This document shows, one piece after another, positions 33,230 through 42,803 of a stretch of 64,000 nucleotides of DNA. The notes under the pieces are model-generated. The model did no database searches. It had not been told where the DNA came from and was given only the letters and a program-made list of their open reading frames with translations. The stretch spans positions 33,740,047-33,804,046 of the forward strand of contig OY970835.1 in NCBI GenBank assembly GCA_963853835.1, in the 5' to 3' direction. The DNA is from Calendula officinalis (lineage: Eukaryota > Streptophyta > Magnoliopsida > Asterales > Asteraceae). The position numbers and the translations under genes were made by a program. The number at the start of each line of letters is the position of its first letter. Position 1 is the first letter of the stretch.

Positions 33230-34475
33230 TAGTGTTGGGTTTGTATTTCAGGCGGTGCGTTAGAAACGAGGCCGGAAAAGACGCAAAAGAGAACAAAAAA
33301 AGAAAGAATGTGCAAGAGTGGGAGTTTGCGCCACGAGCTTGGCCGCGAACTCCTCACGATCGAGGGTCTAAGTCTCTGTTTGATTCTCACGTTCGGGAAC
33401 CTGAGTTCACGATCTCGAACTTCCCGTGTCAAGGGTTCGCGACGCGAACCTCTGGAGTTCGCGACGCGAACTTCGCGTCCAGAAAACATGTTAAAACGCA
33501 GAATCAGGTCAATGGGGCAGTTATCTTTTCACATTGTGCGTTTTTGGGCAGTTAGGAGGCGATTTTGAGAGCATTTCTTCAAGGGTTTCACCAATTCTAC
33601 AAGCAATTATTGATTTCTTATCATTTGGGAACAATTTTATGATTGTAATTCAACTCTTAAACTCTTGTCTTGTGATTTCTAGCATGTCTATGTTTGCTAG
33701 TAATCTTCATATTTGCTATGTTTGGATGATTCTAGGTTTAAGTATGGTTCAATTTTAGGGTTATGTTTATGTTTAAACAAAATGTTGGTGTTTAATTACT
33801 CTTTTGGTTTGATCTATGAATTTTCATTTCTTTATCGTTGGTAATTGATTTAATTAGGTATTGACAACACTTGATTGATTGATTATTTCCCCAACTTTTC
33901 ACTTGTGACCTAGTTGGTAATTCACTAGAAATAGGGATTAGAGACTAGATTCCAATAAGTTAGATTAAACAAGAAGTTCAACCCTAGTAATGAAAATTCT
34001 AGGTTAGAAGACTTAGGTAACCCAAGTCGGTAATTAATATCAACAAATAGAAGTGTGATTAATTATAACTTTTGAGAGAAGAAATTCCTATTAGTTGTAA
34101 TTAGTTTATTAAATGGGATTGAGAGAAATCTAATACCGTGATTTCTAGAACATTAGACTAACCGGTGCTTAATAACCATACTTAGAAGTTAGAACTAGAT
34201 GAATCCAGACATAGTGAATATCTCTTAATTATCAAATCAACGTCCATCACACGTTCTTGTGAATTAAATTTTATGTTTACAAATTACAAAAAAATCAAAC
34301 CATGTTTACAGATATTTTCTTGATTAATTCTTTGACTTTCAGTTGCTGGATTACATAATCTATTCCCTGAGGATTCGACAACCTGAAATACTTGCCTAAC
34401 CTATATTACTCACGATTAGGTATACTTTCCTATGAATGTGGTAGTCTAGATTAGCAGTATTTAGGAGACATAATT
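33230..34475. mobile_element. Probable LTR-retrotransposon LTR remnant
   Basis: Sequence style typical of plant Ty3/gypsy LTRs: a leader with repeated GTTCGCGACGCGAAC arms near 33430-33470, long T-rich text with TCACTTGTGACC..., and near the right end CCCTGAGGATTCGACAACCT followed by ATATTACTCACGATTAGGTA. TG at 33233 may be the start. No target duplication, primer site or coding part was found, so a solo or truncated LTR is my inference. The overlapping short frames at 33214-33568 are not genes. Confidence 0.35.
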
Positions 34476-35200
34476 TTATAACTAGATCTTGCACATCATC
34501 TCCTCATGATATGTGGCATTTTTAAAGACGAGGTTCCTTGTCAATTAACTAACTAATTTGGTAATTTATTTTAATAAAGTATAATTATAAAAATTAACCA
34601 TTACAAATTAAGAAGTGTAATTACCAAATTAGCCCATTTTTAATATAATTAACGGGCTATATTGGTTTCCGCTTCATTAGAGCACTTTGCATAGACTGGT
34701 TAAGGCCTCACCAAAAGGCCTCTGGCGTCGCTAATCAATACCGTTGGGCTCGCCAAATTGTCGCCAATGGCCAGACCTGGTGGAGCCTTAAAAGTTAAAA
34801 CGCAGAAAGGCGCCCTTCAACGTCTTTAACATGAAAAATTGACGATTTGTGGGACCCACTTTGACTTTAACTTGGTGTTAAATGAGGGAGTATAAAAAAT
34901 TATGTTAAAGAGTTAAAATAGCTTTAAAAACCAATTCAGCCCATTTTAAGAATTAGCAAAATCAATTGACGTTATTGAGTATAGTTACAACTACTAGACT
35001 ACCTCATCTAAGTACGTATGTTCCAAATTTATTACATGATTATAGATCCGTAAAAAATATATATAACTGCGATTTTTTACATGATGATCTTAATATCTTG
35101 TTGGTAGTGGAGGAATCATGTAGGCGTTTTAAATCCCTACAAAATCACTAAAGTGTTCAAAGAAAATAGAATGTAAAAAGAAATCTTTGATGGAGAATCA
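34476..35200. other. Intergenic, no gene recognised
   Basis: AT-rich, with a GC-richer patch of CTCGCCAAA/GCC motifs at about 34700-34830 that looks like an old repeat. No coding frame. Confidence 0.4.
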
Positions 35201-35858
35201 AAGATACATTTTTCGTAAGTTGAACATCCAGCACATTAAACTCAAAATCTACTCGATCTGACCTTTATTCTTGGAGAAATTAATTGTTTTATCATGTGAC
35301 CAAACAACAAATCGAATTAAGTTTGGTATTAGGCAGACCATATATTTAAAGAGCTTTCTTAATAAAAAGAGATTATCTAACTCATGTTGTTGGAATATTG
35401 CGAGTAGGCTTCCGTTGTTATCATTTGTCGTTTCCAAAAAATGATAGGTTTTGTTTCATTTGATACGGCTAATCTCATGTTAGTAAATTACACGAATAGT
35501 TCATGTAACTAGCTAGTTTGTCACTTATTACATGTGTAAGTAGTCCGTTATGTTCATTTAATACACTGGGCATCCCCATGGTACGTTGTTTATAACACTA
35601 GTGGTCTTTAATTTTTTTAAATGACCAAACTACCCTTTTGTAATAAGCGAAAATAAAAGACTGGCTTTGCAATAAGTGAAAAAACCACGTTACATACAAA
35701 CAAATATGTGATGGAACAATAGAAAACAATTTTATTAGATATTTGCAATTGAAACACTGGCTAGCTACATACAAATTACATAGTGAATGTACAAATAGGT
35801 TCCTTAATCGGGTTCTTGATCATAATTAAGCTTGGATATGATTCATGGATGAGCCTAA

Positions 35859-36092
35859 TTAAGATACCTCAACATGGTTCCATTTGTTTGTAATGGTGTC
35901 AATGTAAGCAGAAGCTTTGCTGTCAATACGAGGATCAGCCCAACGTCCAGCTTTGTCTTGATCACTCGGATACACTTTGTATGCCTTCATCGAGTCATCC
36001 CAAATATCGTCCACTCCTCTTTGGCTCTTCTTGTGTTTGAAAATCCCAAAGAAAGAGAACGAAGACTTCCTTTGAGATTTGTGTCCTCCCAT
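35859..36092 (-). CDS. Small basic 77-aa plant protein, paralogue 1
   Basis: Unnamed family; function unknown. Starts MGGHKSQRKSSFSFFGIFKH at ATG 36092, continues with a basic Lys/Arg/Ser patch, then WDDSMKAYKVYPSDQDKAGR, WADPRIDSKASAYID and a C-terminal TNKWNHVEVS. A longer open frame adds 15 residues upstream, but the paralogue at 39258 starts at this same ATG. The two 77-codon proteins match at most positions, with conservative changes, and differ by compensating single-residue indels, so selection on protein sequence is likely. No signal peptide or membrane segment; the Ser-rich basic N terminus and Phe/Ile stretch could be an amphipathic membrane- or protein-binding helix (inference). 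Confidence 0.75.
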   Translation of the reverse strand: MGGHKSQRKSSFSFFGIFKHKKSQRGVDDIWDDSMKAYKVYPSDQDKAGRWADPRIDSKASAYIDTITNKWNHVEVS

Positions 36093-36215
36093 TAATTTGA
36101 TAAATGTATGAGAAAACGGTAGTTTCAGATACAACAATTAAGAGTCGATCTCTTAATTACGTAGATGTTATGCCTAGTGACTCAATTGATTTCTAGGAGT
36201 CGAGCTTTCAACAGA

Positions 36216-36222
36216 TTTTATA
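36216..36222 (-). promoter_or_regulatory. TATA box of paralogue 1
   Basis: Minus strand CTCTATAAAATCTG about 125 bp upstream of the ATG. The same CTCTATAAAA context and surrounding bases occur in paralogue 2. Confidence 0.6.
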
Positions 36223-36410
36223 GAGGGGTGTTACCTTTATTGGGGAGGGATCCAAGGCAACTAGAATCTTGATACTTAATCTAGACCGTAGATAATATTG
36301 AATGGTGCACCAAAATGATTTTAAATTTAACGTAATTGATTAGGTAACAACTTACTAACTTAGGCATAGAACCAATACACCTAATGTTTTAAAAACGAGC
36401 ATTATTCTTG

Positions 36411-36428
36411 CCCGCGCGTTGCGGCGGG
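36411..36428. repeat. GC-rich palindromic motif CCCGCGCGTTGCGGCGGG
   Basis: An isolated GC-rich near-palindrome in very AT-rich DNA, of the sort found at the ends of some plant repeats. A comparable CTCGTGAAATATCACGGGT lies at 30381-30400. No element boundaries resolved. The rest of 36310-37630 shows nothing else I can name. Confidence 0.35.
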
Positions 36429-37630
36429 TCTTTAAATCAAACTTATTTTACTTTAATAGATATTTTTAAAAGTTTTACTAATAACATTTCATAGATTGTC
36501 TTTAAGCGTAAATATATCGACCAACAAATTATTATAATTGGTTCATTTATATTAAATAACATAAAGTTTTTATGTTGGAAATGAATTAGATCTAACAAAT
36601 AAATGTGACCGATTGATATATTAAATAAAAACAAACTTTCATAATATATTTTCTTGCATGTCTCTTAATGACAACTGCAAGACACGCATAAAAGATTTTT
36701 AAAGTCATTTTTTTATAATTCAATATTATATCTTTCTAATTTAGCTACATAAAAGCAGGATTCCAATTACACCAGTTTTTAATATATCACTATTATTTTC
36801 AAAAAGATGTATCTGATGTAGTTGAATTATCGCTTCATTGTTTACTCTTATACTTTGTATATATAATTTCAAACACTACAAATATTAAAATCTTCGACCA
36901 TATAAATTCTTTTAATGATTAATAAACTGTTATATTAAAAATTAACTCATTTAATGATTAGTGTAAATTTTGTACAACATAAAAGAGTAATAAACTAATA
37001 ACTATAATAACAATAAAAAAAAAATAATAACTAAGATGTTACTCTTTAACAACAATAACACTAATACATATACATATATTATCATATAATGGAAAAGTGC
37101 TATAAATATTTTATATGAATTAAGGGGTGTTTAGCTGTTAGTCAAAATTTATAGTTAATGACTTAAATAAACGAACAGGGGCTTTTCATGGAAAATGTGA
37201 TAATATCTTTCCAAAAATTAATATAAAAAGTAGCAAGTAGGAGTCGATCAGTGGTTCTCTGGAGGGAAAGGTGATTACTTCTTTTCAGCAAACCACTCGG
37301 CCAAGGCATCAATCAGTTAACTGTTTAGGCAAGACATTATTTATATAACAAAAGTGCCATTTTTTTTATTAATTAACCTTATGAACAGTGATTGTGGTAT
37401 GGGTAATGTATATATAAGTAATGGGTTTTTGCATTGAACATACCCGCCGATGAGCTTGCCTGTTGAAACTTATGACAATATTGAGTATTTATGATGTAGT
37501 AATTACTTAAATATTCTACAAATGCAAAAAAAATTAAAAAAAAAAAACTAGAAACATACAAATTAAATAAACACCATAAAAAAAAAATTTAAAAAAAAGT
37601 TAAAAACCTATTTTTCAACTAATTTTAATA

Positions 37631-37942
37631 CTTCCTCTAATACAAAATAAATTTTATATGGTTATCTTAACACTTATTAGACAAAAGATTATAATGTATG
37701 TTAGATTAGATTAGATTAAATTGGTTAGTTAGTGAGTAATAAGTCTAACACATTTTGAATAAATTGGATTTAATAATGTTTAAAAGTAAAACAATAAAGA
37801 TAAAAAAGTAATTTCACTATATTAATGTGCACATTTCACTATATCAATGGTGCGGCCACCACTACATTTTACTAAATAACATAAATTTTGACACAATCAT
37901 TATATCAAAGTGTATGTATCACTTATTTTGACACAATTACTA
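37631..37942. mobile_element. MITE family A, diverged copy
   Basis: Left CTTCCTCTAATACAAAATAA after TA; interior TTTAAAAGTAAAACAATAAAG and AATTTCACTATATTAA correspond to family A; right AAGTGTATGTATCACTTATT. Both ends decayed. Confidence 0.6.
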
Positions 37943-39024
37943 ACATTAGGCCCAAATGATGCAGGCCCAAGTACGGGGAACGGAACATTTTGTTTCGATC
38001 TAAAGGCTCAAGATCATATGTGAAAATAGGTTACACTAATTAGTTACTAAAATGGGCATACATTGGGCTACGTGGCTTTGTTTCAGACCACCAGTCAAAT
38101 TAAAACATGCAACGGAAAGAACATGGTGGTACACCATTATGGCTTACGTACGGAACTTTTGTGCCCAAAACGTTGTATTTTAGGAGTTATATGCATTTTA
38201 AAGCTTTTTTTTGTCTAGTTTTTATTTTTTGGGTCAGTTTTCTGTCCATTTGTTTTTTTAAGCTCATTCAAAAATGTAGGTACATTTTAACGCTTCATTG
38301 ATATGGTACAACATTCAGTTCTACACTTAATTTTGATTTTTATGAAAGTTTATTTTTTTCTAAAATTATACACGTCTTTTATCGTATACCTTTTCAAATT
38401 GAGAAAACAAACAGTGTCTTCTAAAACATTAGTGTCCTTGCAATGTTTTATAGTTCTAATTACCGGGCCAACGTGCTTGTAACCCTTTTATTATTTGTCA
38501 GAGAAGTGACCATATATTATTCTCAGGTTGAACATCCCATCCCAATTCAAAGTCAAATTCAACTATGGTGTTTATTCGTTGAGAAATTACTTGTTTGCTC
38601 AAGTGAATAAACAACAAAAACAAGTTTGGCTTCGTATTAGGCAGACCATATTCACAATACCTCGTCAAAAACAATCATTTTCGCACATATGCACGTAGTC
38701 ACCAGAATACAATCTCATAAATGCCAAGTTCGGAATTTGAAATGTTTTCCCAAGAAATAAGATATAGTCTTAAATAAGTGCTTAAAACAGTTATTCAAAT
38801 CGAGCCAAGTTATAAGCTCGGCGAGAAGACGAACAGTGAAAGAGATACAACAGAAATTAAATAAATGGATAGATCAAATTAGAAGATTTTGAAGTTGATA
38901 TGGACAAGATAAAAAAATTATTTGAAACTTGCAATTGAAACACTGGCTAGCTAGCTAGATGGGTAGCAAAATACATATTACATAATGAATTAATGTACGA
39001 ATAGGCCTGTTCTTCACTCGTCAA

Positions 39025-39258
39025 TTAACCTGATGCATCGACATCGTTCCAATGATTTGTAACACTGCTGATGAAAATAGAAGCTTTGGTATCGATACGA
39101 GGATCAGCCCATCGGCCCGCTCTATCTTGATCACTTGGGTACACTTTGTAAGCCCGGATCGAGTCATCCCAAGTATCATCCCCTCCTCTTTGGCTCTTCT
39201 TTTTGAAGATGCCAAAGAAAGAAAAAGAAGACTTCCTTTGAGATTTGTGCCCCCCCAT
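39025..39258 (-). CDS. Small basic 77-aa plant protein, paralogue 2
   Basis: Same unnamed family as paralogue 1 at 35859-36092: MGGHKSQRKSSFSFFGIFKK, then SQRGGDDTWDDSIRAYKVYP, SDQDRAGRWADPRIDTKAS and a TNHWNDVDASG C terminus. The length is again 77 residues. Most differences are conservative (Met/Ile, Lys/Arg, Ser/Thr) and cluster in the C-terminal third. The 3' flank (GCAATTGAAACACTGGCTAG) and the promoter are duplicated too. Likely expressed, given the intact TATA box; role unknown. Confidence 0.75.
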   Translation of the reverse strand: MGGHKSQRKSSFSFFGIFKKKSQRGGDDTWDDSIRAYKVYPSDQDRAGRWADPRIDTKASIFISSVTNHWNDVDASG

Positions 39259-39391
39259 GATTTCTTTGAAATTTGAGAAAACGCTCGTGTTTTAGATCGA
39301 ATTCACAAATAAGGGTCTCTTGATTTGTAGTTGTGTATGCTAGCACAAGTGAGTCTTAATTATGGTTTCTAGGAGTCAGGCTCTCAGTAGT

Positions 39392-39398
39392 TTTTATA
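39392..39398 (-). promoter_or_regulatory. TATA box of paralogue 2
   Basis: Minus strand CTCTATAAAAACTAC about 135 bp upstream of the ATG; upstream GGATGCTACC/TTTATTG, GATCCAAGG and GATCTAGACCGTAGA blocks are shared with paralogue 1. Confidence 0.65.
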
Positions 39399-39810
39399 GA
39401 GGGATGCTACCTTTATTGTGGAGGGTGTGGATCCAAGGAAAAATAGAATCTTAATCGATACTTGATCTAGACCGTAGAATTGATTTTAAGCACATGATTT
39501 TGAATTTACTAAATCATCTTGCGGTATCATAGTATTAGGGGCTCTCGAATGACTTACAGATGTTATGACTTTGATACGTCTACCACGCCAATAGTTAGAC
39601 TGCATATACCTTTTAGGCACAAAACATGTTATAACAACCTCTCATTTCATTGTTGATCTGTAAAACCACGGTTGGATTTTTTTTGGAGACCATTGTATTC
39701 GCCCTCGTACTTTTATGAGCTCCCCATGTCAACTAGTTAAGTTAATTAAAAGACATACGATTGCCATTATCACTTTAATATTAAAGTTATCAAGTTACTA
39801 TATATATATT

Positions 39811-40006
39811 TTTTTAACAGTCAGTTAGTAAGTTAGTTGTTCGAGTTTAGACAGTGACAGTCACAAAGGGCATATGTCTTCCCTCGAACCCTCCACATAT
39901 GAGGAATAAACTTCATCACATATTCACTTGAGGAAAAGCCTCTAGCAAGACTCGAACCCGAGACCTTGAGAAGGAAAACCTCCAAAAGTTTCCCTTGGTG
40001 ACCCAG
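39811..40006 (-). mobile_element. Probable tRNA-derived SINE, inverted
   Basis: Minus strand reads TTCCTTCTCAAGGTCTCGGG then GGTTCGAGTCTTGCTAGAGG (box B-like) and ends TGACTGTTAAAAAAATATA (A-rich tail at the left). Flanks are TA-rich, so the target duplication is ambiguous. It lies 40 bp from the left LTR of the Copia element. Confidence 0.55.
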
Positions 40007-40046
40007 TTTATATATATCCGGTTTAATTACATATGACAATAGAGAG

Positions 40047-40346
40047 TGTGAATCCGTATTAATAGATTAAGTAACAGATTAAGCAATAACAATGATGAAT
40101 TGGAAGAACAAGATGGGAAGAACAATGTGAAGCTTTGCAAAATCACGTACGTACGATTACAAATGTCGGCAAGCTTAAGCCAATATTAGGTTACAACTAA
40201 GTATTTATACCTAGGCCTAATATTGACTAATTACATGTTTAACCCCTAGACTATTTATTACATAACTGACCCCTAGACTATTGATTACAATAAAAGTGTC
40301 ACATTACATCCCTTGACTATTGAATACATTAAAATGTGACCCAACA
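40047..40346 (-). repeat. 3' LTR of Copia 1
   Basis: TGTGAATCCGTATTAATAGA to CCAACA, ending in CA. Contains CACGTACGTACG and, on the minus strand, GGTATAAATAC as a TATA box. Differs from the other LTR at about four substitutions and two small indels. Confidence 0.95.
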
Positions 40347-40360
40347 ATCTCCCCCTTTGT
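40347..40360 (-). other. Polypurine tract of Copia 1
   Basis: Minus strand ACAAAGGGGGAGAT directly precedes the 3' LTR and is where plus-strand DNA synthesis would prime. Confidence 0.85.
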
Positions 40361-40714
40361 AACAATAGTCTGGGAAGCATATGTTCGAAGTCTTCATCTT
40401 TAGCAAAAGCATAGCCTTGTAAATTTTTCGTTGTATAATGATGTATCAGGATTTGGCTTGAGCTTTGTTAATCTGTGAAAACAAATACTTCTTGTAGCTT
40501 TTTTTTAAAAAAAAAAAAAATACTTCTTGTAGCTTTTCAACCACAAAAAGTATTTTGAAGACTTTACATTGAAGATACATATTGATCGACCGAAACTGAG
40601 ACCCATAATGATAGAGAGATTAACAGCGGAAGTCTTTTCTTGAAGTTTGTGGCTTTATGTCGATCAATGATTCTTAATAATTGTTGTTCGGGAAAATTGG
40701 TAATAAGGTTTATG

Positions 40715-42494
40715 CTCCCCCTCAAACAGACAATTATTTCTTCATGGAGTCTTCAATTATTTCTTCATGGAGTCTTCGGTTCCTTGTTTACTCTACCTTC
40801 ACTGATGCATATGTGTCTTTTTGATGTGGAGTAAGTTAGGATAATACATTCTCCCCCTCATGATGAACAAGATTTATCTGAATCATCATGTAACAGGAAG
40901 AATCTCCGAAGCTTGTGGATGAAGATGTGTTGAATAAGGATATATTTATATTTTGAATGAATCAATATATAACACATTTTACATCCTAGTCAAATAGGGT
41001 AAACTGGGATCACATAGATTTCCCGTTAATACGACAGTTGAAAAACTGTGTGACCCACGTTCAGTGTTGGCTTTGAAGTTAGCACTGGTATGATTTCCAT
41101 TCAATCATCGTGGAATACCAATAAATGTGGTATCACTATGAATGTTCCGGCAGTATCACTAGGATATGCTTGGTGGAATGCCTGTGTCCTAGAGAAATTT
41201 AATTCGGTTCTAGACTCTGGACGTGGACAAATGAAGGCGAGGACTGGAGGTGGGTCCTCTTTTTCAATATCAACAATCTCCAAATGAGATGTCGATAGTG
41301 TATGTGTTAATCTCCGTGATTTTGAAACAAGTATTTTTCGTACTTGAGTGGCTAGTGGGGTTGTGCATTGCATCACTGGGTCCATGATGACTTTTTAAAT
41401 ATCAGAGAGCAACATATGCAATCTGATGAAAATGTGGCTACCCGGCTTTTTAATCGGTTAGGTGAGGGTTTTCCGTTTTCTTTGACCCTGTCACACGCTC
41501 TTCACACTAGCTCACTTTTTCACTTTTCGACTACTCCCTCGTTTCATTTCATTAGCCGACTTGCACCCCATTCTTCATTCCCCCTCTCAATTTTTCTGCT
41601 CACCCCAATCAAGATCTCATGATACTTGATTCTGCTCACCTAGACCTAAGGACCTTCACAGTATGGCCTATATTGTAGGTGGCTCCTGGGGAAGATCATG
41701 CTGGTTTTAGCAGATCATATGAGTTATTTGAGAGTGAACTATAACGCTCATGTGCAATTTAGTCAGCATTTGAAATCGATCAATTTAAATAGTCAGAGCA
41801 GAGATTGATGAAGCTAAGATCTTAAACAGATGCAATCTTTACTGAATAAGTTCAGTAAAGAGATCGTTTACGAATAAGATCTAAGCTTAACCAAATTACA
41901 GTTCTAACAAAATATTTTGATGTGAAGATCGAATTTTGAATGAAAAATTTGTCATTTAAAGTATTTGAGAGAGTAAGTAACGAGAACTAAAAGAAGTTGT
42001 AATAAACAGATACAATCTTTACTGAATAAATTCAGTAAAGAGATCGATTACGGATAGAACAACAACTTATAACTATCGTTACATGTAAAACGTTTTTGAT
42101 TTTGAATGAAGAAGTTAAGATCGAAAGCAACAGAAATTAAAAGGAGTTGTAATAGACAGATGCAATCTTTACTGAATAAATTCAGTAAAGAGATCGTTTA
42201 CGAACATTACAACAACTTATAATGACAGTTGCAATCAAAAACGATTTTGGATTAACACACTTACCTTTTAGGTTCTGTTTTAATTTATGAGATTTTTGAG
42301 CAACGAGAATCATAAGACTTTGTAATAAATAGATGCAATATTTACTAAAGTTTAAGTAAAGAGATCGTTTACGGATATTACACCGACTTGTGATCAACGT
42401 TGCTAACAGAAAAAGGTTTGTTTGTTTTGTTCTTTGAAATTTTCCCCCCCTAGAAATAATAATTCCCCCCTAGAATTAGTATTTCTCCCCCTCG
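40715..42494 (-). repeat. Additional polypurine-like tracts of Copia 1
   Basis: Further G-runs on the minus strand, TTTGAGGGGGAG (40715-40726), TGAGGGGGAG (40851-40860) and a cluster at 42443-42494 with GAGGGGGAGAAA and two GGGGGG-rich units. Multiple copies of the AAAGGGGGAGA type upstream of the 3' LTR are described for Sireviruses. Confidence 0.6.
41826..42400 (-). repeat. Four imperfect tandem repeats, each with a hairpin
   Basis: Units of about 150-180 bp share AAACAGATGCAATCTTTACT and AGATCGTTTACG. Each centres on an inverted repeat, CTTTACTGAAT/ATTCAGTAAAG, at 41837-41860, 42017-42040, 42167-42190 and, eroded, about 42338-42361. They lie in the noncoding stretch between RNase H and the 3' LTR. 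Confidence 0.85.
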
Positions 42495-42803
42495 ACAAAA
42501 CAAAGGTATTTAAAAGTTTATTCGATTAGAGATGTACCTTAAACATTGTCGGAGGGGTGGAGAAGAGGTTTTGCATTTATGGTTGTTTGAGCTCGTGCTT
42601 TCTGGTTGTGAGCGGGTTCTGAATCTGAGTTGATCAGAAGCCATTCTCCATTGAGGCTCGGGTTTCAAGATGATGTACTTGAAAACCATTGCTTTAAAGT
42701 GCGAGTCATATACTGAAGTGTATATAAGTCATTGCTTCGAAAGATTTAAGCAATGAAAAGCATTTTGCAGAAACAAAATTGAAATTTAAAGCGTAGAAAC
42801 AAT

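Larger units (their letters stand above)
38000..39500. repeat. Segmental duplicate carrying paralogue 2
   Basis: 38520-39480 matches 35200-36310 (3' flank, coding region, promoter), while 38000-38340 matches 51600-51960 (AAAATGGGCATA, GTTTCAG, AACATGGTGGTA.ACCA, GTTGTATTTTAGGAGTTAT). Thus the unit links the gene-bearing and gene-free copies of this locus. Confidence 0.65.

Noticed and set aside
33214..33568. Overlapping frames of 86-113 codons on both strands
   Set aside because: Overlap each other in several frames in a GC-richer LTR-like patch; composition artefact.
41101..41385. 94-codon frame in the 3' region of Copia 1, where Sireviruses may have an envelope-like gene
   Set aside because: No membrane segment, signal peptide or recognisable motif; too short.
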